DNA of 64,000 bases from contig NZ_CP014943.1 in assembly GCF_002077175.1 (NCBI RefSeq), positions 1,302,001-1,366,000 of the forward strand. Reading direction: 5' to 3'. Made by a program: the position numbers and the translations under genes. The notes below the pieces were generated by a model. It was not told the origin of the DNA. It ran no database searches and saw only the letters and a list, made by a program, of their open reading frames with translations. This stretch comes from Colwellia sp. PAMC 21821. Lineage in GTDB: Bacteria; Pseudomonadota; Gammaproteobacteria; Enterobacterales; Alteromonadaceae. Within the stretch, counting starts at the first letter, position 1. Every line of letters begins with the position of its first letter. Shown one piece after another: positions 9,004-18,110 of this stretch.

Positions 9004-9404
9004 GCGGCTAATTCAGGTGCGGGATGATGAAGTCTAATAGAGCGTGTAACCACTCCTTCTAGTTGAAAGTCATCATCAGGTTTTATTGTTACAGGTGCAT
9101 GTTCTTTAGAGGCAGAAAGTAATCTAGCATGTGGCTTATCTATTAACTTACAAACAAAACAGCCATTAAAGTTAGCCACAATAATGTCGCCATTTCTAAC
9201 AGTTAACGACCTATCGACAATAAGCAAATCCCCATCAAAAATACCACCCCCTTGCATTGACTGTCCTGAGGCTTGACCGATAAAAGTAGCATTAGGGTGG
9301 CGAATAAGAAGTTGGTCTAATGACAGACCAAGCTCTTTATATTCTGCCGCTGGTGATTCGAAGCCTGAAATGCCTGCTTCGATATAAATAGGTATTACCT
9401 TCAT
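8991..9404 (-). CDS. umuD: UmuD/RumA, self-cleaving translesion polymerase subunit
   Basis: The 137-aa protein is a LexA/UmuD-type S24 peptidase without a DNA-binding domain. ISGFESPAAEY near the N-terminus is the cleavage region, probably cut between Ser13 and Gly14. The catalytic dyad is Ser49 in GQSMQG and Lys86 in VCKLID. RecA-stimulated cleavage yields UmuD', which pairs with UmuC. The gene leads a two-gene operon, with umuC overlapping its 3' end. A perfect CTGT-N8-ACAG LexA box lies 16 bases before its start codon, so SOS control is expected. Confidence 0.95.
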   Translation of the reverse strand: MKVIPIYIEAGISGFESPAAEYKELGLSLDQLLIRHPNATFIGQASGQSMQGGGIFDGDLLIVDRSLTVRNGDIIVANFNGCFVCKLIDKPHARLLSASKEHAPVTIKPDDDFQLEGVVTRSIRLHHPAPELAACMH

Positions 9405-9419
9405 AACAAAACCCAGTAA

Positions 9420-9435
9420 CTGTACAAAAACACAG
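9420..9435. promoter_or_regulatory. LexA (SOS) box upstream of umuDC
   Basis: CTGTacaaaaacACAG is a perfect CTGT-N8-ACAG match, flanked by TAA and TATA as in gammaproteobacterial SOS boxes. It sits 16 bases upstream of umuD and also within the gap before the divergent AAA gene (start 9648), which may share control. Confidence 0.92.
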
Positions 9436-9647
9436 TATAGTTATTGTGGTGGTATTTAGAAAGTTTTACTTATAATTATGTTCGTAAGCATATAAGTAAA
9501 TTAGATGAAGGTGCGCTAAAAAACCTCAAAACATCAGCCTCGAACAATCACCGAAATATAAATAAAGTTGTCAAAAAGTGCCCTAATAATAGGCACTTAA
9601 AGATAGTAAAATGTAGCTACCCCACCAACACAACAAGAAGACATCCG

Positions 9648-11666
9648 ATGCAGTTCAACTCACTCGGTATACAGAAACTCGCCTGCGACTTTGTAAAAGA
9701 GATTATCAATTCAAGTTATTACGAAGCAGATGCTTTAGAGGAAATCCCTGAAGTAACCATTACCGCATTAACAGGAAAGTCATTTAAGACCAAAGGTAAA
9801 TCGGACAATGAACGTTTGGCTGAACTTAATAATCTATTAAATATACCTAAGCAAAATGACCTGCTCAATAAAAGGCTAGTCAATAACTGCCATGTTATTT
9901 GTGACGCTCTAAAATTAAGTAAAGCGTGTGAGCCGCTACTTCAGTTATCTGCTCTTTGTACACTTAACTTTGGTTTAGCCGACTTCATTAGCAACCATCT
10001 TTATTACACAACCAATAAACATAATTTACTGATTTCTTCGGCGCTTAACATGGGATTGGTGGAAATAGAAATAGCCACGTTAGCTATTTCAAAAACAGGT
10101 CTATTCCCACACCCCTGCAACGAGGTTTTAAGCATACTTCATTTACCTAAAGCCTTAGTCAATAACGTGGTCAGTATAGATACCAATAACTTTAAAGAGC
10201 TGGTTTCAGGTTGCTTTGAAGTACTACCAAAAAGTGAGTTGTCACTACATGATTACCCACACCTTAACCTGAGTTATCTAACCGAGTTTATGAAACAGGC
10301 GGTTAAACAGAAAGTACATGGAGTAAATATACTTATACACGGCATAGCAGGTACAGGTAAAACCGAGTTAAGTAAGGTACTCGCGCACTATTGCAGGAGC
10401 AGTTTAATGACAGTTAAAGCTCAAGGTGAACAGTATCAAGTTAAGAAAGACGAGCTTACCTCAGAATTAAATACCGCAACGCTTCGCTTACAACATTACG
10501 ACCTGTTACAGGCAATGTTAGCTGGTGAGCCAAATTCAATGCTGATAGTTGATGAATGCGAAGATGTGTTCTTTGCTGATTTTGGCGAAAAGAAGGTTTC
10601 TAAAGACCGATTACATCAAGTGTTAAGTGATAATGCTCTACCTACAATCTGGATAACCAATCATATCGACCAAGTGGAAGACAGTTGTATTAGACGTTTC
10701 AGCTATGTATTGGAAGTACCGACACCGCCAGCCACCATTAAGAAACAGATATTGAGTAAGCCGCTTAAGCATTTACGTGTAACGCCAGCTTTTAAAGAGT
10801 CACTTAGCCAGATTGACGATTTAACGCCAGCGCATGTTACACAAGCCGCCAATGTAGCAAGGTTAATAAACCTTACTGGCAAAAAAGCAGAGCAGTGTAT
10901 TGAAGAGCATATTGAACAAACATTATCAGCCTGTTCTTTAACTATGTCGAAGCCACGTTATCAGGCAGAAATCCCCTTTGATAAACAGTACATCAACCTA
11001 AAAGGTGATATGAATTCCATTGAAGAGTTGATTAAAGCCGTTACCACTTTTGATGGCACAAGAGCGTTATTGTTTGGCCCCCCAGGTTCGGGAAAAACAG
11101 CCTTAGTTAATCACCTTGCCGAATCTTTAGAGCAAGAATTAATTACCGTTAAATGCAGTGATGTGCTGGGAAAGTACGTGGGGGAAAGTGAGAAAAACGT
11201 AGCCCAAATTTTTAGACAAGCGCATCAGCAAAATGCCATTTTGTTTCTAGATGAAGTTGATAGCTTACTTAGCAATCGTGCATCTTTAACAAATCAGTTC
11301 GAGAGGCAGCTTGTAAACGAATTCCTTCAACAGATTCAGCAAAGTGAGCTTACGCTATTCGCTGCGACAAATGCAGCTGAATCGATTGATTCAGCTGTTC
11401 GTAGGCGTTTCGATTTCAAGCTGACATTAACTTATCTCAATCAGCAACAAGTACTGAAATTATATCAAGAAGTTGTCGGCAATATTTCATCAACACAGAA
11501 ACAACAATTACTTCAAATGAAGCATTTAACTGGTGGTGATTTTGCCATAGTCGCTCGGCGAAACCGTTTAAGTAAAAAACCATTAACCAACGCTCAGAAC
11601 ATTCAACTACTACAGGAGGAAAACAACCGTAAGCAACAACGTAAATCCATCGGTTTCGTTCAATAA
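9648..11666 (+). CDS. Double-AAA+ ATPase
   Basis: The frame opens at 9444, but the ATG at 9648 with AAGAAG nine bases before it is the better start, giving 672 aa. Domain one has Walker A GIAGTGKT at about 232-239 and Walker B SMLIVDECEDVFF. Domain two has GPPGSGKT at about 477-484, the pore-loop-like GKYVGESEKNV, Walker B ILFLDEVDSLL, sensor-1 ATNA and arginine fingers in SAVRRRFDF. This is the Cdc48/FtsH-like AAA remodelling layout. The N-terminal 220 residues are an unrecognised helical domain that may bind substrates. It lies upstream of two small island-type genes in the same direction. The target is unknown. A role in disassembly or maintenance on the element is inferred. Confidence 0.85.
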   Translation: MQFNSLGIQKLACDFVKEIINSSYYEADALEEIPEVTITALTGKSFKTKGKSDNERLAELNNLLNIPKQNDLLNKRLVNNCHVICDALKLSKACEPLLQLSALCTLNFGLADFISNHLYYTTNKHNLLISSALNMGLVEIEIATLAISKTGLFPHPCNEVLSILHLPKALVNNVVSIDTNNFKELVSGCFEVLPKSELSLHDYPHLNLSYLTEFMKQAVKQKVHGVNILIHGIAGTGKTELSKVLAHYCRSSLMTVKAQGEQYQVKKDELTSELNTATLRLQHYDLLQAMLAGEPNSMLIVDECEDVFFADFGEKKVSKDRLHQVLSDNALPTIWITNHIDQVEDSCIRRFSYVLEVPTPPATIKKQILSKPLKHLRVTPAFKESLSQIDDLTPAHVTQAANVARLINLTGKKAEQCIEEHIEQTLSACSLTMSKPRYQAEIPFDKQYINLKGDMNSIEELIKAVTTFDGTRALLFGPPGSGKTALVNHLAESLEQELITVKCSDVLGKYVGESEKNVAQIFRQAHQQNAILFLDEVDSLLSNRASLTNQFERQLVNEFLQQIQQSELTLFAATNAAESIDSAVRRRFDFKLTLTYLNQQQVLKLYQEVVGNISSTQKQQLLQMKHLTGGDFAIVARRNRLSKKPLTNAQNIQLLQEENNRKQQRKSIGFVQ

Positions 11667-11732
11667 AAACTAACCGCAAAGTAATACCACGTTAATCAAT
11701 CACCCAATTTAATAACCAAAAAGGTACATACC

Positions 11733-12167
11733 ATGTCTACATTATTGAGTTCACTCAAACTATCAACACGCCCTGAAAAAACATCAGAAAACCCAACATT
11801 AAAGAAACGTGAAAAACTGTTAACTAAGCTAAACCAGCAACTTGCTATGGCACAAAGCCACGTTGCTGGCGAAACCTATACGGTTTACAAAGAAAAATGG
11901 CAAAAGAATGCTGAATCAGGTCAACAAGAGAAAATAAAAATACCAAAAAAAGTCAGTCCTTGGTACTACCTAAGAAATAACCAGTACTTTTTTGAGGTGC
12001 GATACGGCAATAAGCCTTTGGAATTAAGTAAAGGTAATCATGCCATTGAAGTAGGTGAAAAAGAAAATCTAGTTTTGATAATTAAAACCGTTATTGAAGC
12101 GGTTGTTGCTGGCGAACTTGATGCCTTGCTCGACAAGGTGAACTCCCACCTAAGCAAAAAGAAATAA
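11733..12167 (+). CDS. Small basic protein, DUF6641-like
   Basis: The 144-aa protein has a Lys-rich N-terminal helix (KKREKLLTKLNQQLAMAQ), a middle beta region (PWYYLRNNQYFFEVRYGNKPLEL) and a C-terminal helix (AVVAGELDALLDKV). From memory this pattern fits the DUF6641 family found on integrative elements of proteobacteria. The function of that family is unknown. There is no signal peptide or membrane segment. It follows the double-AAA gene by 66 bases and ends at a hairpin terminator, so the two may be co-transcribed. Confidence 0.6.
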   Translation: MSTLLSSLKLSTRPEKTSENPTLKKREKLLTKLNQQLAMAQSHVAGETYTVYKEKWQKNAESGQQEKIKIPKKVSPWYYLRNNQYFFEVRYGNKPLELSKGNHAIEVGEKENLVLIIKTVIEAVVAGELDALLDKVNSHLSKKK

Positions 12168-12185
12168 CCACCACTTACAACGAAT

Positions 12186-12220
12186 ACCCCTAAGTTAATA
12201 CTCATCAGCCTAGGGGTTTT
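12186..12220 (+). terminator. Probable terminator after DUF6641-like gene
   Basis: ACCCCTA (12186-12192) pairs with TAGGGGT (12211-12217), followed by TTTTC. The loop is 18 bases, rather long, so strength is moderate. Confidence 0.6.
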
Positions 12221-12268
12221 CTACATACCCATTCAAAACCCAACTAAATAAACCAAAGGAATAAAACC

Positions 12269-12682
12269 ATGACTATTCGTATTAAACACGAAGGACTAGC
12301 CGTGCCTATGAGCCCAATGTTCACACTTTATATTGCCGGCTTAATTACACCCCATGAAAATGAAAATGCCGTAACCATTAACTTTCAAGACCCTAACTAT
12401 TCAGCCGACGATGGTGGTTATCACCCTGTAGAAATTCGATTAGAGAACGAAGGTGATTATTGGAGGTTCAATTACATTACCGATTTTACATATGTCGGTA
12501 GTGGCTATATGGCAGAACTTGCTAAAGACTTGGATTTCGATTTTGATGCAGGCGTATTTCAAAACCTATTCGGTATATATCCTATTGAACAAGCGATAGA
12601 GATGTTTCAAATTTGGGAAACTAACTTTGTCTATTACGCCATGGTGTCAGAAGTATTTAAAATAGAAATTACACAAGGTTAA
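12269..12682 (+). CDS. DUF2787-like acidic protein
   Basis: This 137-aa acidic, cytosolic protein begins MTIRIKHEGLAVPMS and contains NFQDPNYSADDGGYHPVEIR and YITDFTYVGSGYMAELAKDLDFDFDAGVFQN. From memory it fits DUF2787, a family common in genomic islands of Vibrio and Shewanella. No function is known. AAAGGAATAAAACC before the ATG gives a clear ribosome site. It stands alone between a terminator and the gene-poor right flank of the accessory region. Confidence 0.6.
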   Translation: MTIRIKHEGLAVPMSPMFTLYIAGLITPHENENAVTINFQDPNYSADDGGYHPVEIRLENEGDYWRFNYITDFTYVGSGYMAELAKDLDFDFDAGVFQNLFGIYPIEQAIEMFQIWETNFVYYAMVSEVFKIEITQG

Positions 12683-13262
12683 TTAATGGTGAACCATAAG
12701 TATAATTAGAACAATATTAACTAAGGTTTCTGGTCGTTTGAAAGGCAGTTTTAAGCTCATTACTGCCGTTGGTGGTGTAAAAGCTAAAGACTGCTTAGAG
12801 CCTAAAGCGGACATAACGGACAGAGTCAATGCAGCGATTCTAACGACCCTTTTGATACGAAACCGGACGTTAGCCTTAGCTTATCTAGCGACAAGTGATC
12901 GCTATTTGCTGACATGTTGCGTTAATTTAAATTGCTAACTTTTTGTTGCAAGAGCTACCCTCAACCTTATGTCTGCTATCTGCAAGGATAGCTGACATTA
13001 GAATATATACTCTAAGGCGCTATCGCCCCCCAAGCGAGTTATAAAAATTTAAATAGTGCTTCAAAGCAATAAAAAACAAACATTGTCTCTGATAATTATA
13101 GATATTTAGAACAAATGAGACCCGATACATAAGTTAGCTTAAACAAAACAGATAACGAACACTATCCTGTCTTGCGTCCGAATAGATATGTATCTATTAC
13201 CGCCCAATAATATCTATCTACAACTAACTTAGTATTACCTATTGACCTGTTACAATGTGTGA
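12683..13262. other. Gene-free flank of the accessory region
   Basis: No supported gene lies here. A 66-codon open frame near 12738-12938 has no ribosome site and low-complexity content. The stretch holds short decayed-looking motifs (GCGGACAT, GCTGACAT, paired TAGC segments at 12976-12995) resembling old intergenic repeats. No clear attachment-site duplication was found. It probably marks the boundary between island and metabolic locus. Confidence 0.4.
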
Positions 13263-13736
13263 TTAATCTTCGAGATTAACGGGCACCGTAAGGCCTCTTT
13301 TTACGTGATTCATCACCACGTTTGATTGAAAATTACGAACATTATGATTTTCAAAAAATACATCACGCGTAAAAGATTCGTAGTCATCCATATCAATCGC
13401 CGTAACTACCAAAATAAAGTCAGCGCTGCCAGTTACGTAAAAGCACTGCTGAACAGCTGGGTTGCTTCTCATTTCTTTTTTAAAAGAGTCAAGTAAGTCG
13501 GAGCGCTCTCGCTCTAATGTTACTTCTACAACAATAGTAACACCAAGACCTACTGCTTGTGGGTTAACAACCGAGACATCTGCCTGAATCACATGTTCTT
13601 CACGCATTCGTTTCATACGGCGTTGTACCGCCGCGGGAGAGAGACCAATTTGTTCCGCTATTCGATCAGACGTTGTTCTATTGGATTGTTGAACAATTTC
13701 TAAAATTTTGCGATCGAAGTTATCTAGGGTTGCCAT
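13263..13736 (-). CDS. Lrp/AsnC-family transcriptional regulator
   Basis: From the ATG at 13736 the product is 157 aa, the usual family length. ATG codons further upstream would add atypical sequence. Residues 1-60 form the winged helix-turn-helix (FDRKILEIVQQSNR, DRIAEQIGLSPAAVQRRMKRM). Residues 65-150 form the RAM/AsnC effector domain with VTIVVEVTLERER and FYVTGSADFILVV. Such proteins form octamers and sense amino acids. It is divergent from the EutA-M20-TRAP-M24 operon and is its probable regulator, the position DoeX holds in ectoine loci, though the sequence does not look like DoeX. The ligand is probably the catabolic substrate or an intermediate. Confidence 0.9.
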   Translation of the reverse strand: MATLDNFDRKILEIVQQSNRTTSDRIAEQIGLSPAAVQRRMKRMREEHVIQADVSVVNPQAVGLGVTIVVEVTLERERSDLLDSFKKEMRSNPAVQQCFYVTGSADFILVVTAIDMDDYESFTRDVFFENHNVRNFQSNVVMNHVKRGLTVPVNLED

Positions 13737-14364
13737 TTTAGCGCTATTCATAAGGAACATCAGCCTGTTTAAACGAAATATTATTCTGCCTATTAAAGGC
13801 AGAGGAAACAGTTCCAATTTATACTGATGTGAAACCAACCTCAAGACTTTCATCTATAATCATTAGTCAACTCTTCATAAGTTGAGCGCCATTTTATTCA
13901 TTATTGCCATATTTTCTGCCGCTTTGCTGCTGACTATGATGTTTTTCCTTCATTAAAACTGACATTTAATGACCAATGAAAACATACCAATTTTTAATTA
14001 TCTCTGCTGTGTCCCTTTTTACGTAAGGGCTTCGCTCAATTTAATGAGTTTGAGGCATACGTAAAACATCCCTCAATACTATAATGGAAGATGAGCATTA
14101 TTTTATTTTTACTCAGGGCTTCTAATCCGACGTTTTTTAGTGGTTTTAAAAAAATGTAGTGAATTAATATGTTTTAAGTGTGATTTTGCGGATTGCCATC
14201 ATTTAAGGGTTCTTAATCCGTTAATTTCTGCATTAAATGTAACGTAGTATAATAAGCATGCTCCATTCAGTACTATTACTAACACCTTGAGACTGACTTT
14301 AGCCATCATATTTTTCTAGTATAAATTGCTCGATATTTTAGTTTTCAGACAAGGTAAGGCGACC
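13737..14364. other. Long divergent control region with AATCCG repeats
   Basis: No gene is supported in this 630-base stretch between the Lrp regulator and the catabolic operon. AGGGcTTCTAATCCG (14115-14129) and AGGGtTCTTAATCCG (14206-14220) are near-identical 15-mers 91 bases apart. CGGATT, the reverse core, occurs near 14189. These are candidate Lrp-type binding sites. TACGTAA-like words near 14020-14065 may form part of an extended leader. Confidence 0.45.
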
Positions 14365-15159
14365 ATGAAATTTACAACGGTTCAACATCAACAACCATTA
14401 GACTCTCTGGCCTCAGGTGGCCGGATCGGAGTAATCTCACTAGCAACCGACTTTAACATCGAGGCTGATCTACAACAAATGTATCCTAACGATGTTCAGT
14501 TTTTCACTAGCAGAGTGAAAAATATTAACCCTTTGACTATCGAAAATTTGAAAAAAATGGCGCCTAGTATTAGTGCCACTGCTGATACTATTTTACCGGG
14601 TACAGATCTCGATGCGATTATTTATGCGTGTACCTCAGGTACGGTTGCCATTGGAGTTGAACAGGTTAACGAACTAATCCACCAAACTCGCCCCGGTGTG
14701 CCCGTAACCAATCCTATCACAGCGGTAATGTTGGCTTTTGAGCATTTTGATGCAAAACGGATCTCAATTTTAACCCCCTATACCGAAGCGGTTAACCGTG
14801 ACATTGCCGATTTTTTTACCACACAGGGCTACGAGGTGTTGAGTATTTCGGGTTTTGGATTTGAAGACGACACCGCAATGACTTATATAACGCCACAGGA
14901 TATAGCCGATCAGGCAGTCGCTTGTTGCGAACCTACGGCTGATTTGTTGTTTGTTTCGTGTACAGCATTACGGGCGTCTGTGGTCATTGATGAAATTGAA
15001 CAGCGATTGAATATTCCTGTTGTCAGTAGTAATCAAGCACTTGTATGGCACAGTTTGAAACTGGTGAACTATCCTAAGGCTATCACTGGTTTTGGCGCAT
15101 TATTGCGCGATAAGTTGGTCAGTGATGCTGAACTAACATCTGAATTAACACCTGAATAA
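14365..15159 (+). CDS. EutA-like Asp/Glu racemase-fold enzyme
   Basis: The ATG at 14365 with TAAGG upstream gives 264 aa. The fold is that of Asp/Glu racemases, maleate isomerases and arylmalonate decarboxylases. Two active-site cysteines are visible, in IIYACTSGTVAIG and LFVSCTALRASV. Sequence style is closest to EutA proteins of ectoine-utilisation loci, whose exact reaction is not settled. Here it opens an operon with an M20 amidohydrolase, TRAP transporter and M24 peptidase, so it probably isomerises or decarboxylates an intermediate of the imported compound. No signal peptide, so cytosolic. Annotation as maleate isomerase proper would be over-precise. Confidence 0.75.
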   Translation: MKFTTVQHQQPLDSLASGGRIGVISLATDFNIEADLQQMYPNDVQFFTSRVKNINPLTIENLKKMAPSISATADTILPGTDLDAIIYACTSGTVAIGVEQVNELIHQTRPGVPVTNPITAVMLAFEHFDAKRISILTPYTEAVNRDIADFFTTQGYEVLSISGFGFEDDTAMTYITPQDIADQAVACCEPTADLLFVSCTALRASVVIDEIEQRLNIPVVSSNQALVWHSLKLVNYPKAITGFGALLRDKLVSDAELTSELTPE

Positions 15160-15190
15160 CGATCTAAATAATACGGTTGGAGACTGAATT

Positions 15191-16351
15191 TTGACTTTAA
15201 ATACACAATTGATAACTCAAATGACACAATGGCGCCGTCATATGCACCGCTTCCCTGAGTGTGGCTTTGATGTACCATTAACCGCTAATTTTATTGCCGA
15301 CAAACTTGAAAGCTTTGGTATTGAAGTTACCCGCAATATTGGTGAACAAGGTATTGTTGGTGTATTACGCTGTGGTACCGGCGATGCCAGTATTGGTTTA
15401 CGTGCCGATATGGATGCACTTCATATCAATGAACAAAATAGCTTTGAACATCGGTCTTGCCATGAGGGAAAAATGCACGCCTGTGGGCATGATGGTCACT
15501 CGGCAATGCTGCTTGGTGCTGCCAGCTACTTAGCCGAAAACAAAGGCTTTAATGGCACTGTGCATTTTATTTTTCAGCCTGATGAAGAGCACGGAAAAGG
15601 CGCACAGGCGATGATTGATGATGGCTTGTTTGAGCGTTTTCACATTGACACTATATATGGCTTACACAACATGCCTGGGCTAGCCGAGGGCCAATTTATA
15701 GTTCGTCCCGGTTCATTGATGGCGAGTGAAAGTAGCTTTGAAATTGTGATAGAGGGCGTCGGTGGACATGCCGCAATGCCTCATCGCGGCATTGACCCTA
15801 TCGTAGTCGGTTCTCAAATTATAATGGCCCTGCAAACTATTGTATCGCGAAATCTAAACGCGATTGAAGAAACCGCAGTGGTGTCAGCGACCGAATTTAT
15901 TACTAATGGCACAGTTAACGTGATCCCATCTCAGGTGATTATCAAGGGTGACTGCCGCTGTTTTACCGAAGACAGTTTAGTCAAAATAGAACAAGCGATG
16001 GAGCGTATAGTTGCCGGTATTTGTCAGGCTGCTGGTGCGCAACATCGTTTTGATTTTATCAATACCTTTTACCCTACCGTTAATAGCAGCACACCAACTG
16101 AACATGTTATCCAAGCGGCTGTTGCTGTCTTTGGAGACGAGCATGTTGAACAAAATTGCCTTCCTCTGACCATTTCAGAAGATTTCTCCAGCATGTTACG
16201 TGTTAAACCCGGTTGTTATGGATTATTGGGTAACGGTGTCGATTCTGTCGGAGGATGTGCTCTACATAACCCTGAATATGATTTTAATGACAATATTCTT
16301 AAGTATGGTGCGCAATATTGGGTGCAACTTGTATCAGATCAATTGAAATAA
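15191..16351 (+). CDS. M20 family amidohydrolase (DoeB2/hippurate-hydrolase type)
   Basis: The 386-aa zinc hydrolase has metal-site motifs HACGHDGHSAML and FQPDEEHGKGAQAM, and the dimerisation lid near GVGGHAAMPHRGIDP. The start is TTG at 15191 with GGAGA nine bases upstream. Family members remove N-acyl groups from amino acids. A subgroup is annotated DoeB2, N-acetyl-diaminobutyrate deacetylase, in ectoine pathways. The gene follows the EutA-like gene by 31 bases and precedes the TRAP genes, so it likely deacylates the imported or hydrolysed substrate in the cytosol. Exact acyl group and amine are not readable from sequence. Confidence 0.88.
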   Translation: MTLNTQLITQMTQWRRHMHRFPECGFDVPLTANFIADKLESFGIEVTRNIGEQGIVGVLRCGTGDASIGLRADMDALHINEQNSFEHRSCHEGKMHACGHDGHSAMLLGAASYLAENKGFNGTVHFIFQPDEEHGKGAQAMIDDGLFERFHIDTIYGLHNMPGLAEGQFIVRPGSLMASESSFEIVIEGVGGHAAMPHRGIDPIVVGSQIIMALQTIVSRNLNAIEETAVVSATEFITNGTVNVIPSQVIIKGDCRCFTEDSLVKIEQAMERIVAGICQAAGAQHRFDFINTFYPTVNSSTPTEHVIQAAVAVFGDEHVEQNCLPLTISEDFSSMLRVKPGCYGLLGNGVDSVGGCALHNPEYDFNDNILKYGAQYWVQLVSDQLK

Positions 16352-16394
16352 CTATTACATTAATTTTAACCATAATAAAAGTAAGGAAAATAAA

Positions 16395-17435
16395 ATGAGT
16401 AAATTACTAGCAGCTTTATTAACACTAACTCTTAGCTTAGGCGTGAGTGCTGAAACCTGGAAGTTCGCTTCTGAAGAAGATAGACAAGATGTCCAAGACA
16501 TCTTCGCGAAAACTTTCGCCAAGACAATAAAAAAAGAATCTGACGGCGATATTCGCGTCAAAGTTTATTATTACGGTCAATTAGGGACTGAGAACGACAT
16601 TGTTGAGCTTACGGCTAAGGGAGTCATTCAATTTGTATCGGTGGGGACTGGTCATTTAGGTTCTTATGTACCGGAAGTTCAGGCGCTGAGTATACCTTAT
16701 GTCTTAGGTACCGATACTGATGTCGTGCGTAAATTACTGACCAGCAGCAAGGCTATCTATAGTGATTTGGCTGATCGTTTTGAAAAAGTAAATTTGAAGT
16801 TATTGACGATGATTTCTGAAGGTGAAATGGTTTGGGGCGCCAATAAGGCGATTCGCAGTCCTGAAGATTTTGCAGGTCATAAAATTCGTACATTTACCTC
16901 GACTATTCCGGTAGAAACCTATAAAGCATTTGGTGCGACCCCGACACCTTTGTCTTGGGGCGAAGTTTATGGTGCGCTACAACTTAAAACGGTTGATGGC
17001 ATGGTTAACCCCATTTACTTTGTTTACAACGCTAAATGGCATGAAGTTCAGGACTATTTGATGTTTCCTGGCCAACAGCCATACGTCGGTACTGTGTCGA
17101 CCAATAGCAAGTGGTTCAATGGATTATCGGCTAAGAAACAAGCGATGGTACGTAAGGCGATCACTGTTGCAGAACAAGCTGCTCACGAATATCAAATCCG
17201 CATTAACCAAGAAAATCTGGACAAAATTATCTCTGAACGTCCTGACATGAAAATTGTTGTTCTTAATGAAAAAGAACGTGCTCGCTTCAAAGTACTAAGC
17301 AGTTCAATCCACGATACCTATTATGATGTGGTCGAAAATGCTTATAAAGATGCAGAAAAAGCGCAGGCGCGTGTTGGAGCCAAAAAGATCTTGAGCACTT
17401 TGATCGAAGAAGTTAAGGCAGCAAAAGCCCCATAG
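16395..17435 (+). CDS. TRAP transporter substrate-binding protein (DctP family)
   Basis: The 346-aa protein has a 19-residue signal peptide ending VSA. DctP features include GTENDIVELTAKGVIQF, SWGEVYGALQLKTVDGMVNP and the conserved substrate-carboxylate arginine in GHKIRTF. The PIYFVYNAKWHEVQDYL stretch recalls TeaA/UehA-type ectoine binders but is not diagnostic. It acts in the periplasm and delivers its ligand to the Q and M subunits encoded downstream, driven by the sodium gradient. It lies 43 bases after the M20 gene in one operon, behind TAAGGAAAATAAA. Confidence 0.93.
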   Translation: MSKLLAALLTLTLSLGVSAETWKFASEEDRQDVQDIFAKTFAKTIKKESDGDIRVKVYYYGQLGTENDIVELTAKGVIQFVSVGTGHLGSYVPEVQALSIPYVLGTDTDVVRKLLTSSKAIYSDLADRFEKVNLKLLTMISEGEMVWGANKAIRSPEDFAGHKIRTFTSTIPVETYKAFGATPTPLSWGEVYGALQLKTVDGMVNPIYFVYNAKWHEVQDYLMFPGQQPYVGTVSTNSKWFNGLSAKKQAMVRKAITVAEQAAHEYQIRINQENLDKIISERPDMKIVVLNEKERARFKVLSSSIHDTYYDVVENAYKDAEKAQARVGAKKILSTLIEEVKAAKAP

Positions 17436-17582
17436 CTCAATAGATGAATGCGGGAGAATAGTTAGGCTAATTTCCCGTGTTTATCACCAGGCCATTTAGA
17501 TGTCTAGGTATTTAGTAAGAATTGGTCATCTTCTTTAATATGACAAAGGCAACATCCATTGTGTGGTGTTCGAGGTAATATT

Positions 17583-18110
17583 ATGAAAAAAATATTCATT
17601 ACCATCAGTAAGGTGACTGAATCGATAGAGCAATTTGTAGTTTGCTATTCGATTCTTTTGATGATGGTTAATTCCACCGCTAATGCTATCGGGCGGTATG
17701 CTTTTGGCGAAAGCTTATTCTTTGCCGAAGAGCTCAACCAATTCTTGATTGTAGCAATCACCTTCATCGGATTTGCTTATGCGGTGCGTAAAGGTCGTAA
17801 CATTCGAATGACGGCAGTATATGACGCTTTAGGTTATCGTGCCAAAAAAGTTATTTCGACCTTGATATCAATCTCCACTGGCCTGTTGATGTTTTACCTT
17901 GCCTACAAGGCAGTATTTTACGTAATTGAGTTAAAAGAACTCAATCGATTAAGTCCAGCGTTGCAATTCCCCGTTTACATCATTTATTCGATAATCCCCT
18001 TAGGACTAGGTATTGCAGGCGTGCAGTATTTAATCGCCTTCTTTTTGAATATTACCCATAAAGAAATTTATTTGTCGCGTGAAGTAATTGATAAAGGTGA
18101 ACTATCATGA
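17583..18110 (+). CDS. TRAP transporter small membrane subunit (DctQ family)
   Basis: I start at the ATG at 17583, preceded by GAGG at seven bases, rather than the upstream codon of the frame. The 175-aa product has four predicted membrane helices and the typical NAIGRYAFGESLFFAEELNQF loop near the N-terminus. DctQ pairs with DctM. The last four bases overlap the start of the dctM-like gene (ATGA), so translation is coupled. The 147-base gap after the P subunit is the largest within this operon and may hold an internal attenuating structure that raises P over QM, though I see no strong terminator. Confidence 0.92.
   Translation: MKKIFITISKVTESIEQFVVCYSILLMMVNSTANAIGRYAFGESLFFAEELNQFLIVAITFIGFAYAVRKGRNIRMTAVYDALGYRAKKVISTLISISTGLLMFYLAYKAVFYVIELKELNRLSPALQFPVYIIYSIIPLGLGIAGVQYLIAFFLNITHKEIYLSREVIDKGELS

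Noticed and set aside
12738..12938. 66-codon frame in the island flank
   Set aside because: No ribosome site, irregular composition and an overlap with decayed repeat-like words.
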